Below are positions 33,325 to 40,556 of a DNA stretch of 40,556 nt, in pieces. The translations under genes and the position numbers were made by a program. Each line of letters begins with the position of its first letter. The first letter of the stretch is position 1. The stretch spans positions 1 to 40,556 of the forward strand of contig NVQL02000062.1 in assembly GCA_002400495.2 (NCBI GenBank), read 5' to 3'. The DNA is from Alphaproteobacteria bacterium (GTDB lineage: Bacteria > Pseudomonadota > Alphaproteobacteria > Rhizobiales > OSC116). The notes under the pieces were generated by a model. The model made no database searches, was not told the DNA's origin, and worked only from the letters and a program-made list of their open reading frames with translations.

Positions 33325-35333
33325 CACTCGGCCTCCATGCCATAACGAATGCGGGCTTTTTTCGCGCCCGCCGATATGATCCGATCAGCCATAATGGCAA
33401 TAAATGCAATGGCAAGCCCAGCAACAAGCCCGCGCCCTGTATCAGCCTTAGTCAGAGCAATATAAACTTCTTGGCCTAAATCTCTTGTGCCAACCAAAGC
33501 CGTAATCACCAACATAGATAAGGCAAGCATGATGGTCTGATTGATACCAAGTAAAATTTCTGGCAATGCAAGTGGCAACCGAATTTTTGTCAGGGTTTGC
33601 CATTTCGTAGCACCTGAAACTATGCCCGCTTCAATGAGTTCTGGGTTTGTATTTTTAACCCCGTGTGCGGTGTAACGCACTGCGGGTACCAAGGCATATA
33701 ATATAATGGCAATCATCGCGGTAAAATCGCCAATTCTAAACAACATAACCACAGGTATTAAATAAACAAAACTTGGTAAAGTTTGCAATGTATCAATAAA
33801 AACCCCAATAATCTTGCCAGCTTTGTCATTAACAGCCGCTAAAATACCCAGTGGCAGGCCAATAGCCGCGGCAATAATGACAGAAGCACCACATAAATAA
33901 ATGGTGATCATCGCCTTATCCCACACACCGTTAATGACAATAAAAAGTGACATGAGTAAATTTAGCAAAGCCAATTTCCAACCACCAAATTTCCAGCCCA
34001 ATATAGTCAAAATCAATATCATCCAACCCCAAGGGACACTTAACAAGAAGCGTTTAATGGGCAGCATAAAGCCCTTCAGTAAAAATATTTTAACGGCTTC
34101 AAAATAATCAAAATAATTAATGTTTAGATATTTGATTAAATCACTCCAAAACGTGCCTGTGCTTAACTCGTAGGCTTTTGGAAAATCTTGTAAAAACGGT
34201 AAAAACTGTCCAAAAATTAATGCACTCAATAATATACCTATCACAATGAATGTGCGTTTATATCTGCTGAGCACGCCATAATCTTTATGCTTTTTATTAA
34301 TCTGCACTTGCCTCACCGCAAAGGCTTGGCTTAACCTATCGATCGCAATGGCTAAAATAACGATGGCAATGCCCGCTTCAAAGCCGCCACCAATATCTAG
34401 CCGTCTTAATGATGACAATACATCAAAACCTAACCCGCCAGCGCCAATCATCGAGGCAATTATCACCATATTTAATGACAGCATAATCACTTGATTGGTA
34501 CCCACCATAATTTGGTTCAATGAAGCAGGCACTAAAATACGCCATGTAAGTTGAAACCGTGTACACCCGGTCATTATGCCAAAATCTTTTATTTCAGGAT
34601 CAACCGATTTAAGCGCCAGCATTGTATTGCGCACCATTGGAGGGGCGGCATAAATAACCGTTGCAATTAGCGCCGAAACAGGCCCAAACCCAAACATAAA
34701 TAAAATCGGCACCAAATAAGCAAAAATAGGAATGGTTTGCATGAGGTCTAATATAGCATTGAGTATTTTTTCGAATAGAGGGTGGTAATAAGCATATATA
34801 CCAAACATCAAACCCAAGCCAACCCCAATTGGAACCGCAATCACCACAGAAGCTAGCGTGATCATAGCGCTGTCCCATTGCCCAAAAACCGCTAAGTAAA
34901 GAAATGACAAACCGACAATAAAAGCCAAAAACCAACTTTTAGCATAATGCGCCAAAGCGATTACAAAAGCCAAAACACCAAGCCAGCTCAGTGGCGGCAA
35001 TATTTGAACAATATTTTTCCCAAAGCCGCTGGTAAAGCCTGAAGATAACAATGCCAAAACAAATTTATAAGGTTGCTCTATTGTCCAAGAGATTGCGCGG
35101 GTAAATTCAGTAAAGGTAAATAACCCAAAACTCGCATCCTCAATTAGCCAATTCATAAATGAAGAAATATATGTTTTTGTGGGGAAAATCCAATCTTTCG
35201 GATATTTAGTGAGCCAAGGCGCATTCAAATATTCAGCAATATTTTTAGCATCCATTGCAATGATATAGGTCAGAATAAATAACCCTATCCAGAACCAAAT
35301 TGAATTCATGATCGTGTTAAATGTTTTCATCAT
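33324..35333 (-). CDS. Betaine-type ABC permease, two ProW modules fused
   Basis: A 669-aa permease, about twice the normal size of ProW. Each half has its own set of spans and its own EAA loop: IMTGCTRFQLTWRILVPASL in the first half and IVSGATKWQTLTKIRLPLAL in the second. They are followed by parallel segments VIMLSLNMVIIASMIGAGGL and TIMLALSMLVITALVGTRDL. This internal duplication means a single polypeptide can supply both halves of the channel. Works with the ATPase (35335) and the binding protein (36452) in glycine betaine/choline-like uptake. Starts 2 bases after the ATPase stop. Confidence 0.92.
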   Translation of the reverse strand: MMKTFNTIMNSIWFWIGLFILTYIIAMDAKNIAEYLNAPWLTKYPKDWIFPTKTYISSFMNWLIEDASFGLFTFTEFTRAISWTIEQPYKFVLALLSSGFTSGFGKNIVQILPPLSWLGVLAFVIALAHYAKSWFLAFIVGLSFLYLAVFGQWDSAMITLASVVIAVPIGVGLGLMFGIYAYYHPLFEKILNAILDLMQTIPIFAYLVPILFMFGFGPVSALIATVIYAAPPMVRNTMLALKSVDPEIKDFGIMTGCTRFQLTWRILVPASLNQIMVGTNQVIMLSLNMVIIASMIGAGGLGFDVLSSLRRLDIGGGFEAGIAIVILAIAIDRLSQAFAVRQVQINKKHKDYGVLSRYKRTFIVIGILLSALIFGQFLPFLQDFPKAYELSTGTFWSDLIKYLNINYFDYFEAVKIFLLKGFMLPIKRFLLSVPWGWMILILTILGWKFGGWKLALLNLLMSLFIVINGVWDKAMITIYLCGASVIIAAAIGLPLGILAAVNDKAGKIIGVFIDTLQTLPSFVYLIPVVMLFRIGDFTAMIAIILYALVPAVRYTAHGVKNTNPELIEAGIVSGATKWQTLTKIRLPLALPEILLGINQTIMLALSMLVITALVGTRDLGQEVYIALTKADTGRGLVAGLAIAFIAIMADRIISAGAKKARIRYGMEAE

Positions 35334-35334
35334 T

Positions 35335-36345
35335 TCACACCTGTTTCACCAAAATTTCAATGATCTTTTTGGCGTCTATAGACCCAATAGCCTGCCCATT
35401 CTGCACCACTCTAATAGGCGTTTTTGTAGCTACAATCTGTTCAGCCACGTCAACAATCTTGGCGCTCCCATCAACTTCTTCTTCACTGTCGCACAGTGTT
35501 GATGACATAACACTTTTAACGCTTAATATTTTGGCTCTAGATACATGTTTGGTAAATTCTTCTACATAATTATCAGCGGGGTTTAAGATCAAGTTTTCTG
35601 GCGTCGCAATTTGTATAATTTTACCATCTTTCATAATAGCAATGCGGTCTGCAAGCCGAATGGCTTCATCAAAGTCATGAGTGATGAATATAATGGTTTT
35701 CTTTAGCATGGCCTGCAAACGTAAAAACTCATCTTGCATCTCACGCCGAATAAGCGGGTCAAGCGCCGAAAAAGGTTCGTCTAAAAACCATAATTCAGGC
35801 TCCACAGCCAAAGACCGAGCGATGCCGACCCTCTGCTGTTGCCCACCAGATAATTCCCGAGGGTAGGATTTATTATAGCCCTTTAGACCAACAAGTTCTA
35901 TCACTTGCTCGGCTCTTTTTTCGGCTTCTCGTACACTCACGCCTTGAATGGTTAAAGGGAAAGCAACGTTTTTAAGAATATTTAAATGTGGCAAGAGCGC
36001 AAAATGCTGGAAAACCATGCCTAATTTATGGCGGCGTATTTCGATCATTTGCTTGTCGCTGATATTTCTTAAATCAACACCATCAAGCATAAGCTCACCA
36101 TGCGTGGGTTCAATTAGCCTAGACATACAGCGAATTAAAGTCGATTTACCAGAACCCGAAAGGCCCATAATTACAAATATTTCACCCTCTTCCACTTCTA
36201 CATTCGCATCGCGAACAGCTGGTATTAGGCCAGCTTGCTTAATTTCCTCAAGGCTTGGATTTGGGTTTTTGGTTAGAAATTTCTCGGCATCAGGCCCAAA
36301 TAATTTCCAAATATTTTTACATACAAATTTTGTCGAACCAAGCAT
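35335..36345 (-). CDS. Betaine/proline-type ABC transporter ATPase (ProV/OpuAA family)
   Basis: A 336-aa ATPase. The N-terminal extension NIWKLFGPDAEKFL is the ProV hallmark. Walker A GLSGSGKST (61-69), signature LSGGQQQRVGIARSLA, Walker B LWFLDEPFSALD and switch FITHDFDEAIRLAD are intact. E. coli ProV has two C-terminal CBS domains (400 aa); here only about 65 residues remain after KHVSRAKILSV, enough for one degenerate CBS module. Ionic-strength sensing may therefore be lost, which fits uptake for catabolism rather than osmoprotection (inference). Confidence 0.93.
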   Translation of the reverse strand: MLGSTKFVCKNIWKLFGPDAEKFLTKNPNPSLEEIKQAGLIPAVRDANVEVEEGEIFVIMGLSGSGKSTLIRCMSRLIEPTHGELMLDGVDLRNISDKQMIEIRRHKLGMVFQHFALLPHLNILKNVAFPLTIQGVSVREAEKRAEQVIELVGLKGYNKSYPRELSGGQQQRVGIARSLAVEPELWFLDEPFSALDPLIRREMQDEFLRLQAMLKKTIIFITHDFDEAIRLADRIAIMKDGKIIQIATPENLILNPADNYVEEFTKHVSRAKILSVKSVMSSTLCDSEEEVDGSAKIVDVAEQIVATKTPIRVVQNGQAIGSIDAKKIIEILVKQV

Positions 36346-36403
36346 ACAAATAGACTCAGAGTTAAATGAAATAATTTTTAGTTTAGTGCCAATAAGAAAT
36401 TAA

Positions 36404-36437
36404 ATATAGGGCAGATTAAAATCAACCCGCCCTATAT
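36404..36437 (-). terminator. Intercistronic hairpin between binding protein and ATPase genes
   Basis: ATATAGGGC (36404-36412) pairs with GCCCTATAT (36429-36437); the centre can pair further (GATT/AATC). On the minus strand it is followed by TTAATTTCTT. It lies 15 bases past the binding-protein stop and probably attenuates transcription into the ATPase gene. Confidence 0.6.
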
Positions 36438-36451
36438 CTTAGGGATATCTA

Positions 36452-37402
36452 CTATTTAGAAACCCAATTCCCCCATCGTGTTTTATTGTCAGACATCCAT
36501 TTAGCAACAACTTCATCAATCTCTTTGCCGTCCAAATCAACAGCTCCAACCATAGCACTCATTTCATCATTATCGATGTTATAAGCTTTCACAGTTGCGT
36601 AAGCGCCAGGCCATTTGTCTTCCATACCCGACCAAGCAGCTTTCCAGATAGGGCCACGTGGTTTTCCGCAATCATATGCGGCATTCGGGTTAATTCCCAC
36701 ACTAGGGTCAGAATAGCATTCCGCAGTATATTTAGGGAATTCAACAAATTCGCCGTCATATTTAGCAGGTGCCCAATGTGGTACATATGCCCACAATACA
36801 ATGGGAGCTTTACGTTGATAAGCAGACTCTAATTCTGCAAATAGAGCGGCATCTGTCCCCGCATGAACAACATCAAAATCTAAACCTAAGGCTTCAACAC
36901 GCTCTTCATCAAACCCGCCCCAAGTGACTGGCGCGCCAACATAACGACCTTTAGGCGCTGTTTCTGCGGTTGAGAATACCTCAGAACAAGCCTTAAGTGC
37001 TTCCCAATCTGGCAAGCCTGGGCACTTTTCTTTCATATATAGCGGGTACCACCATTCTTCAATCGCTTGCAAACCAGTTTCGCCCACATTCACCACTTTT
37101 TTAGTGGCAACAGCTTCATCCAAAGCTTCCTGCCCAGTGGTTGCCCAAATTTCCATAGCCAGCGTTAAATCACCAGTTTTAAGCCCTGCAAATTGTGCAA
37201 TATAATCGGCCTGCACATATTCTACATTATAGCCTGCTTCAGTTAATATAGATCCCATAATTTTGGTGTTTATGAGCTGTCCAGACCAGTCATGTAAGGT
37301 TAACTTTATTGGATCAGTCGACATTTCGGCGGCCATAGCCATGCCCGATAATGACGCGCAAATCACTCCACTAATCAAAGTACTTTTAATTATTTTTTTC
37401 AA
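36452..37402 (-). CDS. Betaine/choline-type ABC periplasmic binding protein (OpuAC family)
   Basis: A 316-aa binding protein. The signal peptide MKKIIKSTLISGVICASLSG with AMA cleavage is followed by LTLHDWSGQLINTKIMGSIL, and aromatic residues suited to a quaternary-ammonium cage occur in EEWWYPLYMKEK, VTWGGF and WAYVPHWAP. The start codon is TTG (37402): there is no in-frame ATG nearby, and GGAGG lies about ten bases upstream. Four Cys occur in the mature part (KCPGL, KACSEV, AECYSD, YDCGKP), which may form disulfides. First gene of the minus-strand ABC/kinase/oxidase operon, divergent from the deoR-type gene. Confidence 0.9.
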   Translation of the reverse strand: MKKIIKSTLISGVICASLSGMAMAAEMSTDPIKLTLHDWSGQLINTKIMGSILTEAGYNVEYVQADYIAQFAGLKTGDLTLAMEIWATTGQEALDEAVATKKVVNVGETGLQAIEEWWYPLYMKEKCPGLPDWEALKACSEVFSTAETAPKGRYVGAPVTWGGFDEERVEALGLDFDVVHAGTDAALFAELESAYQRKAPIVLWAYVPHWAPAKYDGEFVEFPKYTAECYSDPSVGINPNAAYDCGKPRGPIWKAAWSGMEDKWPGAYATVKAYNIDNDEMSAMVGAVDLDGKEIDEVVAKWMSDNKTRWGNWVSK

Positions 37403-37516
37403 AATTCACTTCCTCCCTCAGTTATTTCAAACACTCCATATATGAAACCTGCTCATAAACTCCACATTTGTCAACACATTTAGCCGCTTGCGTGGTTATG
37501 TGTTGTTTTTAATAAA

Positions 37517-37541
37517 AAAAGCCACAGTTTGTGTGGTTTTT
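37517..37541. promoter_or_regulatory. Inverted repeat between the ABC operon and the DeoR gene
   Basis: CCACA-GTTTG-TGTGG, flanked by an A-run and a T-run that extend the stem to about ten pairs. It looks like a terminator in both directions, but no gene ends here; it lies between two divergent starts. An operator for the DeoR protein is the better reading. Neighbouring TGTG/CACA strings occur on both sides. Confidence 0.4.
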
Positions 37542-37578
37542 ATTGTGAATTATGATATCATCCAGAGCTATAAAAATT

Positions 37579-38391
37579 ATGGAGCCAAATTTGAACAACA
37601 CAAACCAAGAGTTTTCTCGCACAAACCACCGAGAACATGAAATTCTACGAGAGATCCGCCTTTCGGGAGGCAATTGCCGCATCAGTTTTTTGGCCAAGAG
37701 CTTGGGTATTTCAGACGAAACAGTCAGAAGAAATATAAAAACACTAGAAGCAAAATCGCTTGTGAAAAAAGTTCACGGTGGTGTTTTATTGACGTCTGAT
37801 TTAGACCAAGTTGAACAACCATTTAGATCCCGTATGGATAAAAATGCAAATGTTAAACAGTTACTAGCCGCCACTGTCGCTAATATGATTAAAGATGGCG
37901 ATTCATTATTCCTAGACATTGGCTCAACCACGGCTTATATAGCGCAAGCGCTTTGCAACCATCATGATCTTTTCATTGTTACTAATTCTGTAACCATAAG
38001 CAACATTCTATCCAAACGAAATAACAATCGGGTTTTTCAGGCGGGCGGCGAATTGCGCTCACATGATGGTGGTGCATTCGGGTTTGATGCCATCCAATTC
38101 ATTCGCCGTTTCAATGTGCAATATGCCATTTTATCAGCAAGCGCAATTAATGCTGAAAACGGCTTTATGTTGCATGATATACAAGAAGCCGATTTATCAC
38201 GTGAAGCGACTAAACGTGCAAAAACATCAATAATCATTGCAGACAGCAAGAAATTTAATAAATTAGCACCAATTCGAATAGAAGAAGAAACCAAAATTGA
38301 CATTCTAATAACCGACAAAACGCCAGGTTCTGATATTATCTCCATGCTCGAAAAACGCGATATTTCAATCATGTATCCATCAAATAGCTAA
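37579..38391 (+). CDS. DeoR-family transcriptional regulator
   Basis: A repressor of 270 aa from ATG 37579 (an ATG at 37552 is in frame; neither has a strong Shine-Dalgarno). The HTH is CRISFLAKSLGISDETVRRN, followed by the wing LVKKVHGGVLL. The C-terminal DeoRC sugar-phosphate-sensing domain has DSLFLDIGSTTAYIAQAL, FIVTNSVTISNIL and AGGELR, and ends with IIADSKKFNKLAP. DeoR regulators sense phosphorylated intermediates, which fits the kinase gene of the divergent operon. Confidence 0.92.
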   Translation: MEPNLNNTNQEFSRTNHREHEILREIRLSGGNCRISFLAKSLGISDETVRRNIKTLEAKSLVKKVHGGVLLTSDLDQVEQPFRSRMDKNANVKQLLAATVANMIKDGDSLFLDIGSTTAYIAQALCNHHDLFIVTNSVTISNILSKRNNNRVFQAGGELRSHDGGAFGFDAIQFIRRFNVQYAILSASAINAENGFMLHDIQEADLSREATKRAKTSIIIADSKKFNKLAPIRIEEETKIDILITDKTPGSDIISMLEKRDISIMYPSNS

Positions 38392-38393
38392 AT

Positions 38394-38482
38394 TTATTCA
38401 AAATTACCAATTACTTTTTCAACTTCGCGCATATCGTCAAACAACAGCTTTGCACCTGCAATAGATAGTTTTTCCTCATAGC
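38394..38482 (-). pseudogene. C-terminal tail of a HAD-type phosphatase, truncated by an IS
   Basis: Reading leftwards into the stop at 38394, the frame gives SYEEKLSIAGAKLLFDDMRE and VEKVIGNFE. A short AGAxLLFDDMRE-VxxxI tail is common at the end of HAD-IA hydrolases. The rest of the gene should continue to the right, but IS sequence starts at about 38483, and no HAD sequence is found after the IS. The gene is convergent with deoR. It would have belonged with the kinase and ABC genes. Confidence 0.45.
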
Positions 38483-38501
38483 TGTCAATGAGCATTTAAA
38501 A

Positions 38502-38780
38502 GTGACAAAACGACGGAATTTTACAGACACTTTTAAAGCCAAAGTGGCACTTGAAGCTTTGCGAGGTGATAAGACGGTTCAGCAGATTGCTGCCAAGCAT
38601 CACCTTCATCCAACACAAGTCAGCACTTGGAAACGTCAAGCTGTAGAAGGCCTATCAGGTGTTTTTACAGATAAATCAAAGAAATCTGGTGTTCAAGACA
38701 GTGATGTCAAAGATCTTCACGCCAAGATTGGCCGTCTTGCGATGGAAAATGATTTTTTGTCACAAGGGCTAGATCGATGA
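38502..38780 (+). CDS. IS3-family transposase OrfA
   Basis: A 92-aa protein starting at GTG 38502. It has an HTH_Tnp_1 domain: RRNFTDTFKAKVALEALRGD, KTVQQIAAKHHLHPTQVSTW. Near the end, DLHAKIGRLAMENDFLSQGL is the leucine-zipper-like segment used for assembly. Its stop overlaps the orfB start by four bases (ATGA), in the -1 frame. As in other IS3 elements, OrfAB may be made by -1 frameshifting. Confidence 0.9.
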   Translation: MTKRRNFTDTFKAKVALEALRGDKTVQQIAAKHHLHPTQVSTWKRQAVEGLSGVFTDKSKKSGVQDSDVKDLHAKIGRLAMENDFLSQGLDR

Positions 38781-39613
38781 GCCCGTCTAAACGTCGAGAT
38801 ATGATTAAACAGGACAATGTTAGCATAAGTCTGAGCCGTCAATGTAGGTTATTGAAGATTAGTCGGTCTTCAATTTATTATCGCCGCGTTGACTTTAGCC
38901 CCGCAACGCTTGACCTAATGAATGAGATTGACCGGACATTTACGAAACACCCGTTCTTTGGTAGCCGCCAGATTGCCGCTTATCTTCCAAGAAATGGTTT
39001 TGCAGCTGGTCGTCATCGAGTTCGGCGGTTAATGGGTATTATGGGTTTGCAGACTGTTTACAAAAGGCCAAATACGAGCAAAAAGCATCGGCAGCATCCT
39101 GTTTATCCTTATTTACTTAGAAAGCTTCCCATTACCCGCGCCAATCATGTTTGGTGTAGTGACATTACCTATATTCCTATGAAGCGAGGGTTTTTATATT
39201 TGGTTGCGATTATGGATTGGGCCACACGAAAGGTCTTATCTTGGCGCCTTTCAAATACGTTAGATGCAAGTTTTTGTATTGAAGTGCTTAATGAGGCCAT
39301 TGCCAAATATGGGAAGCCTGAGATTATGAATACCGATCAAGGCAGCCAATATACAAGCTCAGACTGGGTTACTGTTTTAAGTGATGCGGGCATTAGAATG
39401 TCAATGGATGGTAGAGGTCGTTATTTGGACAATATTTTTATTGAACGTCTTTGGCGATCACTGAAACAAGAAGCCATTTATTTGCATGAAATGACTGATG
39501 GTTTCCATGCAAGTCAAATTATTGATGATTGGATGACATTTTATAATACAGATCGACCATATACAGCACTTGATAAATGCACGCCAGATGAAGTATATTT
39601 GGAGACAATCTAA
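38777..39613 (+). CDS. IS3-family transposase OrfB (DDE integrase domain)
   Basis: A 278-aa DDE transposase. An HTH_21 region (HPFFGSRQIAAYLPRNGFAA, GRHRVRRLMG) precedes the rve catalytic domain. The DDE triad is visible in WCSDITYIPM, MNTDQGSQYTS and DNIFIERLWRSLKQEAIY. The C-terminus NTDRPYTALDKCTPDEVY is standard. No stop or shift interrupts it, so the element may be active. Confidence 0.93.
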   Translation: MSPSKRRDMIKQDNVSISLSRQCRLLKISRSSIYYRRVDFSPATLDLMNEIDRTFTKHPFFGSRQIAAYLPRNGFAAGRHRVRRLMGIMGLQTVYKRPNTSKKHRQHPVYPYLLRKLPITRANHVWCSDITYIPMKRGFLYLVAIMDWATRKVLSWRLSNTLDASFCIEVLNEAIAKYGKPEIMNTDQGSQYTSSDWVTVLSDAGIRMSMDGRGRYLDNIFIERLWRSLKQEAIYLHEMTDGFHASQIIDDWMTFYNTDRPYTALDKCTPDEVYLETI

Positions 39614-39738
39614 GTATGAATTGCGGCATGAACATAATCACAATACATCTTAACCAAGCCGCAAAACTGTCCTAAATAGCAGGACCACTTTAGATGGGCG
39701 GGTTAGCTCAACCAACGCGCAGTTGAAATCTAATTGTT

Positions 39739-40305
39739 TTATTGTTTTCGTGTATAGGCTTCAATTTTAACATCTTGCATGCGATAGCCTACATTAGCTA
39801 GTAAGGTTGTCATCGGGCTAGCTTTTAGTTTTCCAGTGACCCATATGGGGTCATATAATTTATCTAGCGAAATTCCATTTGTTTTGGAAACATATATGAT
39901 TTGATTGCCTGGAGGCGCGGGAATATGAATACATGCTCCTAAATAGGGCACCAATAGGAATTCCACGACTTTTTCTCCGTCAATTTCTAGTGGTGTGATG
40001 AACCCGGGAACGCGGACTATTTTGCCATCTAAATCAGTGCGGATGGAAGCGCCTTGCGGTTGCGAATATCGTTTGATTTCGTAGCTATCAACCATTTGGG
40101 CATATTCTTCATCATTGCCTTCGAAATCTTCTTTTTTGGGCAGACCAATTGTGGGGCTGTTCACTGGGATGACGAGGAATTCACCACCGCCTTGTTGCGG
40201 GATAAGGTCTTCCCAACTGAGTGTAATTGGTTTGGCTTGCGCAGCAGATGCTAAGGTAATTGATGTAAACAATACCAACATAAAATTTGCAATTAGACGT
40301 TTCAT
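39739..40305 (-). CDS. DUF3299 domain protein, exported
   Basis: A 188-aa protein from ATG 40305, with AAGGA upstream; a longer frame to 40389 overlaps the preceding gene and is not used. MKRLIANFMLVLFTSITLAS with an AQA cleavage site is a signal peptide. The mature part has ITLSWEDLIPQ, VRVPGFITPLEIDGEKVVEF and LLVPYLGACIHIPAPPGNQI, the conserved core of DUF3299. Function is unknown. Such genes often sit beside an ABC transporter of the FtsX/MacB type, as here, and a role in metal or envelope handling has been suspected. Confidence 0.82.
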   Translation of the reverse strand: MKRLIANFMLVLFTSITLASAAQAKPITLSWEDLIPQQGGGEFLVIPVNSPTIGLPKKEDFEGNDEEYAQMVDSYEIKRYSQPQGASIRTDLDGKIVRVPGFITPLEIDGEKVVEFLLVPYLGACIHIPAPPGNQIIYVSKTNGISLDKLYDPIWVTGKLKASPMTTLLANVGYRMQDVKIEAYTRKQ

Positions 40306-40324
40306 TGATCCATTCCTTTCCAGT

Positions 40325-40556
40325 TTAAGATCTGATGGCCAAACCATCCGACATTGACATATAATAAGCTCTAAACGCTGGAATGACACCTACTAATATT
40401 CCACCTAATATGATGAGTATGAGATAGGTTATTTCCTGTTGAGCAGGACTTGTGAATTGTAAATAAAGCCCCGATGCGTTTTCTATCCATTCCCATGACA
40501 ATGCAAGCAATGTATAAAGCGCTGCCACTCCCACCAATACACCGCAGACTGCCAAT
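40325..40556 (-). CDS. FtsX-like ABC transporter permease, C-terminal part (runs off window)
   Basis: The last 76 residues of a permease, with the 5' part beyond the window edge. Two hydrophobic segments (VCGVLVGVAALYTLLAL and ITYLILIILGGILVGVIPA) are joined by a short outside loop, and the end RAYYMSMSDGLAIRS is the usual FtsX/MacB C-terminus (xxLADGLxxR). It lies 19 bases before the DUF3299 gene on the same strand, so the two are probably co-transcribed. Confidence 0.8.
   Translation of the reverse strand, partial: LAVCGVLVGVAALYTLLALSWEWIENASGLYLQFTSPAQQEITYLILIILGGILVGVIPAFRAYYMSMSDGLAIRS

Larger units (their letters stand above)
38483..39687 (+). mobile_element. IS3-family insertion sequence
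   Basis: About 1.2 kb with two overlapping transposase frames. The left end is placed at TGTCAATGAGCATTTAAAAG (38483) and the right end at 39687, which read inward on the minus strand is TGGTCCTGCTATTTAGGACA. The two ends share TG and an ATTTA-x-GACA-like core, but the match is imperfect and the exact borders are uncertain. No clear target-site duplication is seen. Confidence 0.6.

Noticed and set aside
37517..37541. Hairpin with T-run as a Rho-independent terminator
   Set aside because: No gene ends upstream of it on either strand; it lies between divergent starts, so an operator is more sensible.
39695..39730. tRNA-like string GGGCGGGTTAGCTCAACC
   Set aside because: It looks like the D-arm region of a tRNA, but no acceptor stem, anticodon arm or T-loop (GTTCGA) can be folded around it.
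1..40556. CRISPR arrays, rRNA or complete tRNA genes
   Set aside because: No regularly spaced repeats and no conserved rRNA or tRNA sequence were seen on either strand.

Overview
The window looks like an AT-rich alphaproteobacterial chromosome segment, probably from a marine or host-associated heterotroph. The basis is the gene families (TAXI-type TRAP transporter, split HcnABC/LhpBEF-type dehydrogenase, DMGDH-type FAD/GcvT oxidase, fused betaine-type permease) and codon usage judged by eye. I cannot name the genus. Nothing here is a core housekeeping region: it is accessory DNA made of transport and catabolism operons, stitched together by mobile-element scars.

Layout. (1) 1-3436: the edge of an IS, a large serine recombinase with a single in-frame stop, and a HipBA toxin-antitoxin pair preceded by a perfect 20-bp palindrome. 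(2) 3437-4630: a gene graveyard with GCGGGTAC repeats, a 5' remnant of dusA, the N-terminus of a tyrosine integrase, a frameshifted acetyl-CoA synthetase fragment and an IS5-type transposase fragment. (3) 4631-18889: a catabolic block. It holds a TAXI TRAP transporter, a minus-strand operon (class III aminotransferase, BKACE, two intradiol dioxygenase subunits) and a divergent plus-strand operon (CoA-transferase, SMP-30 lactonase-like protein, DapA-like lyase, three-subunit flavin/Fe-S dehydrogenase, SDR), closed by an IclR regulator. A 20-nt motif is shared by the TRAP promoter and the divergent promoter, so these three units probably form one regulon. (4) 18996-20796: a GntR/FCD regulator divergent from a second DapA-like gene, with an ATTGTATACAAT palindrome between them. 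(5) 20866-29041: a LacI-controlled sugar-type ABC operon carrying a large ADP-ribosylglycohydrolase-family protein and a ribokinase. (6) 29085-29760: a second graveyard with an IS3 fragment, a second dusA 5' remnant in the same orientation as the first, and GGTAC repeats. (7) 29950-38482: a betaine/choline-type ABC system (binding protein, ATPase, double-length permease) with a choline-kinase-like protein, a DMGDH/GcvT-type oxidase, a DeoR regulator and the tail of a truncated HAD phosphatase. (8) 38483-39687: an apparently intact IS3-family element. (9) 39739-40556: a DUF3299 protein and the end of an FtsX-like permease.

How it works together (inference). Each block pairs a transporter with cytoplasmic enzymes and a dedicated regulator. 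The first block appears to import an organic acid that carries an amine and an aromatic or catechol-like part, then to deaminate or oxidise it, open a ring, and pass beta-keto acid or CoA intermediates to central metabolism. The second probably imports a ribosylated compound, hydrolyses it and phosphorylates the sugar. The third imports and oxidises a methylated or quaternary amine. The two dusA 5' remnants, about 26 kb apart, are the footprint of site-specific integration at dusA and suggest how the blocks arrived. All assignments rest on reading motifs and family resemblance; no database search was possible.
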